A DNA stretch of 64,000 nucleotides from an uncultured Prevotella sp. (GCA_947167845.1 CAMVJQ010000001.1:61685-125684); one strand, 5' to 3'. Shown: positions 39,099 through 49,793, numbered from the stretch's first letter. Numbers and translations: made by a program. Notes: generated by a model not told the origin, from the sequence alone.

Positions 39099-41387
39099 CT
39101 ATTCTGTTAGTTTTTTGATGATTACCCAGTGCTGTTGGTTGGCAGAGGCTTTTTGAATATGTTGCAGAGCCTGTTGGTTTATGCGCTGGCGGAGACAACT
39201 CCATGTTCCATCTTCCTCACTGAACAGGCTTACGTCTATGTCTGCCTTCTTCTTGTCTTCTTTATTGACAGCCGTAAGCAAGGCACGCTGGACTATCTTG
39301 TCCGCAGGAGTGAGGTCGGGGATAGCAAAAAACCGCGAATAGACGTCTTCTGCATAATCCGTTAGGGTATAAGGTTTTTCTGATATGCTGGACGACAAGG
39401 CGACATTCTGTGCCATTTGGACGATCTCGCCAGCGAGCGTGTTAAGCGTCTTGGGGAGATACTGTGCCGACAAAGGCAGGCTGGACAACAAATGTCGGTC
39501 ATTCAGCCAATCAGCCTGGTGCAATTGGCGGGCTACCCATAAGAGCGCTTCATGCTGTAACTGTCGGGGAAGTGGTTCGCTATGCTGGTTTCTCTGAGCG
39601 TCGGTGATATTGACACGAATACCTCCTATCTGATGGATGACACTGCGGAGAAGCGTCTCATAGTGTTCAACTATCGACTCATATAGTTTTTCCCTCAATG
39701 CTGCATGCTTTCCACCAGGCAGCCATTCTTCCAAATGAGCCAGCACATATTTGAGGTTGCTGATTGACAAGTCACCCGTCTTTTGCGGATCGTCGCCAAG
39801 GTCATAGATCAGAGCCGATGGATCGTTTTTGTTACCCCATTGTTGTTTGCCATAGTGACAATAGGGATTCTCCAAGGCGACATCTAATCTTTTCTGTACT
39901 TCCGCATAATCGGCTTCAATATCCGAAGCAGAGGGTGTTGGGTGGTAGATAAAGTCAATCAGCATACGGTCGTAGTCACCCAGACGGGTTGACATGAGGG
40001 GAATATCCTGATTGCCAACTGGTACTATATAGTTGTAGAAGATATAGTCCATCGTCGAAGCCGTCAGTCCATGTTGCTTAACAAAATCGGCATTCTGCAA
40101 CGAGTCGGTAGGATACACGGACGAGCCTCCCATATTGTGAGCCAATCCTAAGGTGTGCCCTATCTCATGGGCAATGGTGAACTGGATGGTTGCTGCCAAT
40201 TGTTCTTCCGGGAACTTTCCATGGCGTATAGCAGGATTGGCATGGGCAGTCTGAACATAGCAGTAACGGCTCATGATTTCAGGCATCAGCCCCCACACAT
40301 AGACAGAAGCACTTAGCACCTCACCCGTGGCAGGGTCAGTCCAACTGGGACCTTGTGCGCCCCCTCTGTCTGTCGGGATGTATCGGATACAGCTGTATTT
40401 GAGATTATCTTCGTCGAAAGCAGGATCGTCAGTAGGATAGTCATGCACAGCGATAACCTCCTTCAGTCCGATACGCTCGAAGGCATCGTTCCAGTCAAGG
40501 ATGCCTCTTCTAATAGGTTCCTTCCATGACTCAGGGAAAGCGTTATCGATATAAAACACAATCTGTTTCTTGGGAACGACTTTCTCTCCACGCTGCCATG
40601 CTTCAAAATCTGATGGTTCCACTCGCCAGCGCTCCACATACTCTATATCGCTGATGTAGTCACTATGCTCAAAATCCACGAGTTTCTTGTCTGTTGTAAA
40701 AAGTCCGATCCGCGAATCGGCCAGCCGGGGACGCATTTTCTTTTCAGGCAATAGAAGCAGGCTACTCACCACTTCGGCGGAGCAGACTGCAGGCCGATGG
40801 CGTTCAGGCTGATCATGGGTAAACGACATCACGGTACGTATGCTGAAGTTATCATCAAAAGATTTGCAGCCTGAGAGATGACTCAGTTCTGGGCGGAGTG
40901 ACACCTTTGCCTGCTTAAACCACCAGGAAAAAGGCGAGAGCACATGGTCCGTGAGAAACAGTTCTGTTGCATCAACCGTGATGTGGCCATTCCCCTCCGC
41001 TTTTTCTACAGGCAGAGCTATGACATAGCTGTCCATATAATTGTCACGTATGGACTGGACAGACAATGTATCCGATGGATTTCCCGTTACAGTACTGTTA
41101 ATACGGCGCAAATATACCCTTTCGCCGACCTTCTCAAAGCGCACGTGGAGTGTTGACGGACGCGTGCCAACCTCCATCCACTTGTAATGATCAGTCTTCG
41201 ACACACAGGCTGACAAGAGATACTCACGGTGAAACACCGTGTCCTCTATATCCAACAGCAGTTTCTGACCTATTATATGAGGCACAGGGACAATGTTGGT
41301 GGCACGCAAGGGCATTGCCGCTGTCATCAAGACAGCAGCAATGCAGGCATTTACTAACTTCATTCTCATTATGAACATATACCTCAA
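39099..41387 (-). CDS. Zinc-dependent metalloprotease (DUF4953-like), exported
   Basis: TIAHEIGHTLGLAHNMGGSS HEXXHXXGXXH motif; STMDYIFYNYIVP; start uncertain (41387, 41369 or 41363). Confidence 0.85.
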   Translation of the reverse strand: MRYMFIMRMKLVNACIAAVLMTAAMPLRATNIVPVPHIIGQKLLLDIEDTVFHREYLLSACVSKTDHYKWMEVGTRPSTLHVRFEKVGERVYLRRINSTVTGNPSDTLSVQSIRDNYMDSYVIALPVEKAEGNGHITVDATELFLTDHVLSPFSWWFKQAKVSLRPELSHLSGCKSFDDNFSIRTVMSFTHDQPERHRPAVCSAEVVSSLLLLPEKKMRPRLADSRIGLFTTDKKLVDFEHSDYISDIEYVERWRVEPSDFEAWQRGEKVVPKKQIVFYIDNAFPESWKEPIRRGILDWNDAFERIGLKEVIAVHDYPTDDPAFDEDNLKYSCIRYIPTDRGGAQGPSWTDPATGEVLSASVYVWGLMPEIMSRYCYVQTAHANPAIRHGKFPEEQLAATIQFTIAHEIGHTLGLAHNMGGSSVYPTDSLQNADFVKQHGLTASTMDYIFYNYIVPVGNQDIPLMSTRLGDYDRMLIDFIYHPTPSASDIEADYAEVQKRLDVALENPYCHYGKQQWGNKNDPSALIYDLGDDPQKTGDLSISNLKYVLAHLEEWLPGGKHAALREKLYESIVEHYETLLRSVIHQIGGIRVNITDAQRNQHSEPLPRQLQHEALLWVARQLHQADWLNDRHLLSSLPLSAQYLPKTLNTLAGEIVQMAQNVALSSSISEKPYTLTDYAEDVYSRFFAIPDLTPADKIVQRALLTAVNKEDKKKADIDVSLFSEEDGTWSCLRQRINQQALQHIQKASANQQHWVIIKKLTE

Positions 41388-41391
41388 CTAT

Positions 41392-42807
41392 TTAATAACC
41401 GGGATTCTGAGGGAGCAGGTTCGGATCATTGTCAATAGCAGTCTGGGGGACAGGCCACAGAAGGTTGTGCCCGTCGTCGTCAATCTGCATGGTTTCTGAA
41501 GCCTGCGGACGACTGCCGGCAGCCTCACCGGGCTGATACTTGCGGAAGGCAAGCACAGCTTTCCTGCCTGCCTCGCCAGAATTGAACCAACGGCGCAAGT
41601 CATACCAGCGGAAGCCCTCGGCATAGAGCTCAACACGACGTTCTGCCATAATCCGTTCAATAAAGTTGTCGGCAGTAATATCCGTGCCGGCCTCAAGGGC
41701 TTGCAGCCCACGTACCTGCCGCAACTGGTTCAGACGCTCCACACCTGCAGGATAACCCTGTGCTTCGGCAGAAATCAGATAGAGCTCTGCGATACGGACA
41801 ACAGGCCAGGGATCGGCAGCATTATAGCTGGGATATTTCACGCAGTCCCATGTCTCGGCACCGCCTGCCAGTTTGAGATGGCGCACGGTGGGAGCTTTCC
41901 TAAGGTCACCCTCCTCGAAAGCATTGAAGGCTGCCTGATCGACAATGTTCTCATACCGTCCCTGCTCACCGTAACCTGCTGAACCTGCTCCATTCTCAGC
42001 CTCATAGAGATTGACGATGTCAGAACGCATGAACCAACCATCGGAACCGGAATCGCCATTCAGATTTGTCCATTGCAGGATGATTTCATTGGATGACTTC
42101 GCATGCCAGATATCTGCAAAATCAGGAGCCAACTGGAACTGCCCTGAGGTGATGATCTCTTCGGCAAGTTGCTGTGCGCGAGCCTTGTCCCGTACTGCAG
42201 AGGCTCCGGTTAGCAGGGTACGTGCAAGGAGTGCCTTCGCTGCCACCTTGCTAACATAGCCTCTGTCGGAGAAATCAGGCGCATTCTGCGCACCATACTC
42301 AAAATCACTGATCACCTGTTTCCATATCTCTACTTCAGGATCACGGCCCACCAACTCGTCGGTGACTTCTAACAGCAGGGGCGCATCACCCCAATGCTGA
42401 GCTATACGAGCGTAGAGCCACGCACGGATAACACGAGCTTGGGCTTCTATCTGTATCTGGGCGGGAGTAGGAGAACCTGTTCGCTCTATCAGGTTGATGA
42501 GGTTATTTGCCAATTGAACATATTTGTAATGGCTGTTCCATAGCGAATTGATGTCACTGCTTGTACTGGCCGTCTGACCATTGTTGTCAATGTCAGGCCA
42601 CCATCCCGGACTTGTCAGGTTGTCAGCAGCAATATCATCAATGTTGATCTTGACGCTCTGTGCACCGTCATAGACGCCTGTCAGCAGATTGGAATAGTCA
42701 GACTCGGTAAGTGAACTGTCGCTGACTGCCGTTGTGGGATAGTAGTCGAGGTTGCAGGCTGTCAGTACGAGTGATGTCAATGTAATAAATATCTGTTTCT
42801 TTTTCAT
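41392..42807 (-). CDS. SusD/RagB family outer-membrane lipoprotein
   Basis: LTACNLDYYPTTAVSDSSLTESDYSNLLTGVYDGAQ; IMAERRVELYAEGFRWYDLRRW. Confidence 0.93.
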   Translation of the reverse strand: MKKKQIFITLTSLVLTACNLDYYPTTAVSDSSLTESDYSNLLTGVYDGAQSVKINIDDIAADNLTSPGWWPDIDNNGQTASTSSDINSLWNSHYKYVQLANNLINLIERTGSPTPAQIQIEAQARVIRAWLYARIAQHWGDAPLLLEVTDELVGRDPEVEIWKQVISDFEYGAQNAPDFSDRGYVSKVAAKALLARTLLTGASAVRDKARAQQLAEEIITSGQFQLAPDFADIWHAKSSNEIILQWTNLNGDSGSDGWFMRSDIVNLYEAENGAGSAGYGEQGRYENIVDQAAFNAFEEGDLRKAPTVRHLKLAGGAETWDCVKYPSYNAADPWPVVRIAELYLISAEAQGYPAGVERLNQLRQVRGLQALEAGTDITADNFIERIMAERRVELYAEGFRWYDLRRWFNSGEAGRKAVLAFRKYQPGEAAGSRPQASETMQIDDDGHNLLWPVPQTAIDNDPNLLPQNPGY

Positions 42808-42826
42808 ATTCGTTTCCTCCTGTTAT

Positions 42827-45800
42827 TTAGAATGTCAAATTAATACCGAATACATACGAGCGGAGCTGTGGCACGGAACCTGAGTCGTAGCCGCGATAGG
42901 TGGTGCGATTGGGGAACATGGCAACTTCCGGATCAAAACCGTCGTAACTGCTAAAAGTATAGAGGTTGTGCACCGTCGCATAGAGATGCAGTCTGTTTAT
43001 ACCAATCTGCTTGGTAACTGCCACCGGAAGCGTATATCCTATAGAGAGATTACGGATTTTCAGGTAGTCTGCACTCTGCAGATAGCGTGTGGTGTAGTTG
43101 ATGTTATTGTTCTCATAAGCAGCACCATAGGCTACCGCCCGGGGGGTGTCACCAGAAGGGTTGCTCTCCGTCCAGCGATTCTCCCACTCCGACTCCAGTA
43201 TAGTGTAGCCACTTGCATGGCCTCCCTGGTTGCCTGCCCCCGAATATTTCCAGGCGGCATACAGTTTGGCACCTAATGAATATTGCAGGTCGAGACTCAA
43301 ATCGAAGCCTTTGAAGCTGAAGTTATTCGACAGCGAACCGAATATTTTCGGGAAAGGCGAACCACAGGTGACACGGTCTTCAGAGTTGATGATACCATCG
43401 CCGTTCTTATCGTAATACTTTACGTCACCCGGACGTATTCCCTTGTCCCATAGTGCCTGTCCGCCTGGCTGCGAAAGTATTTCTTCCTTCGACTGGTAGA
43501 TACCTTCGGCCTTGATCATATAGAAGGCAGCCATAGGCTCACCCACCTGTAGGATGTTACAGTAGCCTGTAGTGATGTAGGGTTCCTCACCCTCAGCATT
43601 CTTCACCAGTCCAGTCACCTTATTCTTGGAATAGGTGAAATTCAGGTGACTGTCCCATTTCAGGGCACCTGTCAGATTATGAGTGGTGATGCCCACTTCG
43701 ACACCAGTATTGGTGATATTACCTACGTTAGAGGTCGTGCTGCTGTAGCCGCTCAGCGAGTTGATGCTATGGGTGAGCAACAGGTCGTGCGTGTCTTTCT
43801 TATACCAGTCGAAGATCACTTCAACCCGACGGTTCAGCAGGACAACATCAAAACCAAGGTCATATTGCAGCGTCTTCTCCCAGGTCAGCTCAGGATTGGG
43901 CTTATAGGTGGGGAATCCGTAGCCGGAGTTGCCATTATACTTGATACCGCTGGCAGAATAGGTCTGATGGTATTCATAGTTTCCGATGCCCTCCTGATTG
44001 CCCGTATAACCGATACTCGCACGAATCTTCAGGTCGTTGACAATCTTGTTCTCCTTCCAGAATTTCTCCTGTGACACCTGCCAGCCCGCCGAAGCTGCAG
44101 GGAAGTAGCCAACACGCTTGCTGGGAGAAAACTTTGAAGAGGCATCACTGCGGAAAGAGAGCTCCAGCAGGTAGCGGTCAGCATAGCTCAGATTGGCACG
44201 GGCGAAAAGCGACTGCAAGGCATTCTTCTCCACATATGATCCGCCATAGGTAATCTCACCAGCCGAATCAAGATAGATCAGTGAGGGGGATACGAAATTA
44301 ATACCATCCACATAAGCATTGTCTACTGTTGTCTTCTGATAGCTATAACCGGCAAGTGCCTTCAGGGAGAGAGCTGCCCAGGAATGACTGTAGTCGAGCG
44401 TATGTTCTGCCAGATTGGTGAAGGTAAAAGCCCGTCCGTCTACCGTCTCACCATTGACGCTGGCTCCCTGCAAAGAAGTTGAGGGCCACACTTGTGTTTC
44501 GTGCAGGATATTATAGTCGCCACCGAGATTCAGGTGGTAGTGGAGTTCCGGCAGAATCTGCACTGTAGCCTTCAGATTGACCAATGCACGGTATTTTTTA
44601 GACGACTGGGGTTCCTCTTTAATAAGCTGCACAGGATTCCTCCCTCCAGTGTTGACACTGCTGTAAGCACCACTCTCGTTATAGACAGGATAGTCGGGCG
44701 ATACAAAGAGGGCATTTCTCCACGGCGAGTAGATATTACCGTCACCTGTGGCACGCCATGTATCCGAGGTACTGAGTGCTATATTGGCATCAATATGGAT
44801 GCGTTTGTTCAACTGGTGCCCAATGTTTGTACGCAGGTTGTAACGCTCATAGCTGGTGTTGATGATGGCACCCTCCTGCTTGTAGTAGCCGCCAGAGGCA
44901 TAGAATTGTGTCCGGTCGTTACCGCCTGAGATAGTCAGTTGATGACTCGTCTGCAAGCCATTATGCGTAATCTCGTCCAGCCAGTTGGTATCTGCACCTG
45001 GTACAGCAGCCGTCACGTGCTGCTTGAATGCGGCATCACCTGCAGTCAGTCCTAACGAGGTATTATAGTTGTCTACAGCCTCATTACGTGCTGCCACATA
45101 CTCCGAGGCATTCAGGAACTTCAGTTTCTTCTGGAGATTCTGAAAGCCTATGTAGCTATCGAGCGTCACCTTCGTACGGCCTGCTGCACCCTTCTTTGTC
45201 GTAATTAGGATCACACCATTTGATGCACGCGAACCGTAGAGAGCTGCCGCTGAAGCATCTTTCAGAACTTCCACACTGGCTATGTCGTTGGGATTGATGT
45301 CTGCAATTCCACTCAGTGAGTTTCCCTGATAGCCACCAATGTCGGAGAGGTCTTTGGTCACTACAGGGAGACCATCAACGACATAGAGAGGCTCATTACC
45401 CGCCGAAATACTGCTTGTGCCACGGATATTGATGCTCACGGCCCCACCTGGAGCACCTGTTGCCTGTGTCACCTGCACACCGCTCAGTTTGCCTTCGAGC
45501 GACTGCTCCAGACTGGTGACGGGGTTCTTCAGAAGTTCCTTACCATCCACAGTGCTGATGGCGCCTGTGAGGTCACGGCGCTTCTGCTGACCGTAAGCCA
45601 CGACAACCACCTCATTCAGTGAGAAGCGCTCTGTTCGCAGCACGATGGTGCCTACGTCTGATGTCTCCTCATAAATGTCGAGGTCGTAGGGATCATATCC
45701 CACATAGTTAACCTTCAGCTGAATAGGGTATTTCACGCCACGTCCCACATTCAGTGAAAACATTCCGTCAATATCCGTCGATGCTCCTGTCTTATTATTA

Positions 45801-45934
45801 CCTGCCAATTTCACCACGACCCCAATCAGCGGTTCCTGGTCGGCATTGACAATCTTTCCTTTGATGACCTGCGCATTCAGCCCTGTGGCCAGAGCTGAAA
45901 GAATGGCCACGAATACTAATACCTGTTTTTTCAT
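42827..45934 (-). CDS. SusC/RagA family TonB-linked outer-membrane protein
   Basis: Carboxypeptidase-like domain; VVVAYGQQKRRDLTGAISTVDGKEL; plug IRGTSSISAGNEPLYVVDGLPV; beta-barrel C-term FGINLTF. Confidence 0.96.
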   Translation of the reverse strand: MKKQVLVFVAILSALATGLNAQVIKGKIVNADQEPLIGVVVKLAGNNKTGASTDIDGMFSLNVGRGVKYPIQLKVNYVGYDPYDLDIYEETSDVGTIVLRTERFSLNEVVVVAYGQQKRRDLTGAISTVDGKELLKNPVTSLEQSLEGKLSGVQVTQATGAPGGAVSINIRGTSSISAGNEPLYVVDGLPVVTKDLSDIGGYQGNSLSGIADINPNDIASVEVLKDASAAALYGSRASNGVILITTKKGAAGRTKVTLDSYIGFQNLQKKLKFLNASEYVAARNEAVDNYNTSLGLTAGDAAFKQHVTAAVPGADTNWLDEITHNGLQTSHQLTISGGNDRTQFYASGGYYKQEGAIINTSYERYNLRTNIGHQLNKRIHIDANIALSTSDTWRATGDGNIYSPWRNALFVSPDYPVYNESGAYSSVNTGGRNPVQLIKEEPQSSKKYRALVNLKATVQILPELHYHLNLGGDYNILHETQVWPSTSLQGASVNGETVDGRAFTFTNLAEHTLDYSHSWAALSLKALAGYSYQKTTVDNAYVDGINFVSPSLIYLDSAGEITYGGSYVEKNALQSLFARANLSYADRYLLELSFRSDASSKFSPSKRVGYFPAASAGWQVSQEKFWKENKIVNDLKIRASIGYTGNQEGIGNYEYHQTYSASGIKYNGNSGYGFPTYKPNPELTWEKTLQYDLGFDVVLLNRRVEVIFDWYKKDTHDLLLTHSINSLSGYSSTTSNVGNITNTGVEVGITTHNLTGALKWDSHLNFTYSKNKVTGLVKNAEGEEPYITTGYCNILQVGEPMAAFYMIKAEGIYQSKEEILSQPGGQALWDKGIRPGDVKYYDKNGDGIINSEDRVTCGSPFPKIFGSLSNNFSFKGFDLSLDLQYSLGAKLYAAWKYSGAGNQGGHASGYTILESEWENRWTESNPSGDTPRAVAYGAAYENNNINYTTRYLQSADYLKIRNLSIGYTLPVAVTKQIGINRLHLYATVHNLYTFSSYDGFDPEVAMFPNRTTYRGYDSGSVPQLRSYVFGINLTF

Positions 45935-45965
45935 ACTAACTAAGTTTTCGTTATACTGATTCTTT

Positions 45966-46883
45966 TTACCTGTTTTGTGCTGTCAGTTCCGTGTTGATGG
46001 CTTCAATCTGCCGCTGTGCTAACTGATCGTCTATCTCCAGGAGTCCATAATGGTGATTCAATTGCCTCCCCGAAGTCAGAATCCATGTCAGGAAGCGCTG
46101 TATATCTTTATTCATACCTTTGTAGCCGAGTGCCAGTTTCCCGATAGGAACATCATCTGCAGAATATCTCTCAAGCAATTCTATCATAGTGTCGAGTGTG
46201 GCATGATTCGAAAATGCGTCCGCTATTTCCCGTCGAGTATCAAGAGGCAGAATCGAAAGACCATCTTTCAGCCGTCGGCTGTTCAGGTCATAAAGATTAG
46301 AGAGGGCATTAAACGAAACGCCCAGCGAGTCTTTCCTGACCGCTGTATTCAGGAACAGGTCGTCGCCAGATATCCGCTTCCCGCGCAGGTTATCCTTACT
46401 TTCGTTATAGAATGTTGCAAAAGGATCTGTTGTCGATGCCCCGTTATTGGCACTATAAACGACCAGGCGCTTCTGCCTCTTCTCCTGCTTCGTCAGTTCC
46501 TCGTCTGGCACGTATGTCTCGTGCTCGAAGAAGATGCTGCCCAGGCGACGGCTGCTGAGCTTGCGCCCACCCAATATCCGGGCTGCCTCAGAGCCGGTGG
46601 CCGTAAAGGGCAGGATGGCATACCCGGCAAAATAGATCTCATGCTCGAAAGACTCAGGCTCCTCTTTCCCGAAGGGCTGCACGTAGAGTGCCGTCTCTTC
46701 AGTACAGCCGCAGCCGTTCACTAACCGGAAATGAACGCTGGGCTCCACTTTTGCATATTCCTCAATCCACTTCTCCACCAGAGGCCTGGCAAAGCGCGGC
46801 GAATTGATGGCATACGTCTGTGCCATGAGCTGGGTGGTCGCCAGCGATAGTGCTATCATCAAAACAAATCTCTTTTTTCTCAT
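45966..46883 (-). CDS. Exported periplasmic-binding-protein-like (PstS-like) protein
   Basis: MRKKRFVLMIALSLATTQLMAQ signal; YAINSPRFARPLVEKWIEEYAKVEPSVHFRLVNG. The called start (46913) is the TTG of the -7 box. Confidence 0.55.
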   Translation of the reverse strand: MRKKRFVLMIALSLATTQLMAQTYAINSPRFARPLVEKWIEEYAKVEPSVHFRLVNGCGCTEETALYVQPFGKEEPESFEHEIYFAGYAILPFTATGSEAARILGGRKLSSRRLGSIFFEHETYVPDEELTKQEKRQKRLVVYSANNGASTTDPFATFYNESKDNLRGKRISGDDLFLNTAVRKDSLGVSFNALSNLYDLNSRRLKDGLSILPLDTRREIADAFSNHATLDTMIELLERYSADDVPIGKLALGYKGMNKDIQRFLTWILTSGRQLNHHYGLLEIDDQLAQRQIEAINTELTAQNR

Positions 46884-46910
46884 AACTTGATATTTTTTAA
46901 ATTCATGATG

Positions 46911-46981
46911 CAAAGGTACGGCGATTTACCAATACCTGCAATACCCCCGTAGAGGTAAATCACATCACATGTGTTTGGTAT
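46911..46981 (-). promoter_or_regulatory. Promoter (TTG-N20-TACCTTTG) with ATACC-N8-GGTAA dyad and a weaker second copy
   Basis: -7 46918-46911, TTG 46941-46939, dyad 46941-46958, second ATCAC-N8-GGTAT 46964-46981. Confidence 0.65.
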
Positions 46982-47043
46982 ATGAGACAATAAAGGGTGG
47001 CTCTCTTAAGACAGCCACCCCTGGGAAGTCAATACGACTGCTG

Positions 47044-47487
47044 TCACTCTTTCTTCTTTGAGCAGCAGCTACAGCCCTTCTTCTCTTCAGACTTGGCCTC
47101 TGTCTTGGCGTCTGTCTTGGCTTCAGCCTTCTTCTGGCCGCACTTGCAACCGCCACTTCCACAGCAGCCTCCCTTCTTCTGCTCTGCCTGGGGAGCGCCC
47201 TCTGCCTTCGGTGTAGCTACCGTTGCCACATAGTCGATCTTCTTAAAGCCCTCGATGATTTGCTCGACGTTGGTCTTGTCGGCATCATAGGTGACGGTCA
47301 CCGTCTTGTCGGCCAGATTGGTCTCGATGTCCTTGACACCCTTCTCAAAACGGATGTTGGACTTGATCTTGTTCTCACAACTTGAGCAGTGCATCTCCGG
47401 CACAGTGTTCAGTACGACAGTCTTAATGTCCTTGGCGGCACAAACTAACGTGACAGCCAGCGCAATTAATAATGCTTTTGTTCTCAT
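47044..47487 (-). CDS. Exported heavy-metal-associated (HMA) domain protein with Cys/Lys-rich C-terminal tail
   Basis: VPEMHCSSCENKIKSNIRFEKGVKDIETNLADKTVTVTYDADKT; tail GGCCGSGGCKCGQKK...GCSCCSKKKE. Confidence 0.9.
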   Translation of the reverse strand: MRTKALLIALAVTLVCAAKDIKTVVLNTVPEMHCSSCENKIKSNIRFEKGVKDIETNLADKTVTVTYDADKTNVEQIIEGFKKIDYVATVATPKAEGAPQAEQKKGGCCGSGGCKCGQKKAEAKTDAKTEAKSEEKKGCSCCSKKKE

Positions 47488-47518
47488 CTTCTTAAAAAAT
47501 TTAAAGGGTTTATACTAC

Positions 47519-49549
47519 TTATATTTTATTCCAATTCAGACGGACTCCAATGTAGTAGACGGCTCCATGAACAGGGCCCCAGATCATCGTAGAGTCGAAA
47601 TTCTGTCCCCAGGGATCATTGGCTCCAATGATGGGATTTTTCTGCTTGAAGCCTGTGATATTCTCACCTCCGGCATAGATGCTCCAATAGCGGAAGAATC
47701 GAGTCACCTGAACACTCAACTGCTCGTAGCCCTTGTATCTGTTATCCCATGACGGAGTGCCGTCGGCTGTGGTATAGGCATCAGGCAGACGGCCTCCACC
47801 GTTCAGTTGCAGGGTGGCATCAAATTGCCATTTCCCGAGTCCTGGCTTGTATGAGGCTGTCAGCAGACCTTTATACTTATTGGTAAGAGGCTTCTCGCGG
47901 AGCATTCCGCCATAAGTGGATTTAACATTTGTACGGCGATAGGTGGCCGTCAGTGTAAATCCACGGAAGAACGGATACGTAGCCTCCAGCTGATAGGTAT
48001 GCGAATAGCTGGAACCTTGCAGATTGGTGAAACGCACTGTATGCGGATCGCTGTCGAGGTCGACCAGCAACTGGTGCAAGAAGTCGGTATAGTAATACTC
48101 AGCACTCAGTTCCAGTTTCTTATCGCCAATGGGAATGTTGAGGTTTGCGCTGATACCGTAGTTCCACGCAGCCTCCTGGTCCAGGTTTTCATCAATCACG
48201 ACCTGCCGTCCGCTGGCAAGGAGAAAGTTGTTTTCTGCCAGCACGTGATTAGTGCGATAGCCTTTGCCTGCTGAGGCCCGGAGGGTTATGACCTCATTGG
48301 GGGAATACTTCAGATGGGCACGCGGAGTCACGAATCCTCCATAGACATTGCTGTAGTCCCAGCGAAGACCTCCCATAAGGGTCAGCTTGTCACCCAGTTT
48401 GAAGGTGTACTGCGCATAGATACCTGGCGTGGTCTCATCGTCGCGCTGATATCTTTCTGCCCCGTCGTTGGCAAGCCTGTAGTGCTGGTCGTAATAGTCA
48501 TGGTTCAGACTAACACCTGCTGAAAGGTTGTGGTGCTCGCCAAAATCACTCTCAAACATCAATGAAGCATAGCCATTGCGCTGGTCTGTATTGTATAGTT
48601 TATGCCCGTACTCGGCATTCTCGTGGTGCAGTGAACCACTCAGGATCAGTGCTACATTGGTAGCGCATTCCTTGTCGAATATATAGGCATTCTTGGTGAA
48701 AGCCTCATAGCGCTCATTGGTGATATCAATCAGATAGGGATACTCTGCCATTGCATGATGCCCGATCTGTCCACCCTCACGGTGCTCCTTCAGCCCTTTG
48801 ATGGAGGCCTGAAACACATAGTGATCCCCCATCCAGGCCCAGCGGTTTTGTAAAGAACCTTGTCGGACTTTTGGCAAATCAACGAAACCATCATCATTGT
48901 CGTCGTGAGCTTTGTCGAGAATCTCGTAATGCCCCAACAATGCTGTCCGCCAGCGTTTACTCAGGTGCAGGTTTGCTCCGATATTCGCCTCCAGTTTTCC
49001 TTTACTATTATAATAGAGGTTGGCATCCGCAAAAGGAGTGGCCTGCGGTTTTTTGAACTCTATGTTGATCTGTCCTGTGATGCTTTCGTAGCCGTTCTTA
49101 ACCGATGAAGCGCCCTTTGAAACCTGAATGCTCTGCATCCAAGGGCCAGGAATATAACCTAAAGCGAAAGGGGCAGCGGCTCCCCGGTAGTTCGGGACAT
49201 TCTCTGTCAGCATCTGCACGTATGTGCCGCTGAGCCCAAGCAGTTTAATCTGTTGCGCACCTGTGGCCGCATCAGCATAGTTTACGTCGACAGAAGGATT
49301 TGTGGTAAAACTCTCACCGAGGTTACAGCAAGCAGCACGCAATAATTCACTGGCATTAATCATTTCAGTATTACCAATGCCTTTGGTCTTTACTCTGCCT
49401 GACCGATGAGCCGAAACCGTTACCTCGTTAAGTTGCTTGCCTTTCAGCGTCTGAACTTTCGACGTATCGTTTCCCTCCTCCAATCTTTTGGCCTTTACTG
49501 AAATACTGACCAGCAGAATAATACCTATTATTATATAAGTTCTTACCAT
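47519..49549 (-). CDS. TonB-dependent receptor
   Basis: LNEVTVSAHRSGRVKTKGIGNTEMINASELLRAACCNLGESFTTNPSVDVNYADAATGAQQIKLLGLSGTYVQMLTENVPNYRG; starts at MVRTYIIIG. Confidence 0.92.
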   Translation of the reverse strand: MVRTYIIIGIILLVSISVKAKRLEEGNDTSKVQTLKGKQLNEVTVSAHRSGRVKTKGIGNTEMINASELLRAACCNLGESFTTNPSVDVNYADAATGAQQIKLLGLSGTYVQMLTENVPNYRGAAAPFALGYIPGPWMQSIQVSKGASSVKNGYESITGQINIEFKKPQATPFADANLYYNSKGKLEANIGANLHLSKRWRTALLGHYEILDKAHDDNDDGFVDLPKVRQGSLQNRWAWMGDHYVFQASIKGLKEHREGGQIGHHAMAEYPYLIDITNERYEAFTKNAYIFDKECATNVALILSGSLHHENAEYGHKLYNTDQRNGYASLMFESDFGEHHNLSAGVSLNHDYYDQHYRLANDGAERYQRDDETTPGIYAQYTFKLGDKLTLMGGLRWDYSNVYGGFVTPRAHLKYSPNEVITLRASAGKGYRTNHVLAENNFLLASGRQVVIDENLDQEAAWNYGISANLNIPIGDKKLELSAEYYYTDFLHQLLVDLDSDPHTVRFTNLQGSSYSHTYQLEATYPFFRGFTLTATYRRTNVKSTYGGMLREKPLTNKYKGLLTASYKPGLGKWQFDATLQLNGGGRLPDAYTTADGTPSWDNRYKGYEQLSVQVTRFFRYWSIYAGGENITGFKQKNPIIGANDPWGQNFDSTMIWGPVHGAVYYIGVRLNWNKI

Positions 49550-49578
49550 GTCTTTCTCGCTTATTTTATTTGACGCTG

Positions 49579-49648
49579 CAAAGGTACGGTGATTTCCGCA
49601 CACCCACAATCCCTATGATTTGGCATTCTGATACCTAACCTATGGTAT
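49579..49648 (-). promoter_or_regulatory. TonB receptor promoter (TTG-N20-TACCTTTG) with two dyads
   Basis: -7 49586-49579, TTG 49609-49607, ATCCC-N8-GGCAT 49609-49626, perfect ATACC-N8-GGTAT 49631-49648, 22-nt period. Confidence 0.7.
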
Positions 49649-49793
49649 TTCCCCCTCTAATAGGCATACACCAGCCCATACTTCTCGTGCAGACGGCGGG
49701 CCACCTCGCTAGTCAGAATTCATTTTTCTATCTATCCATCTATGATTATCATCTATCACACTGATTGATAGCCGGTTACACGTTTTACAACCC

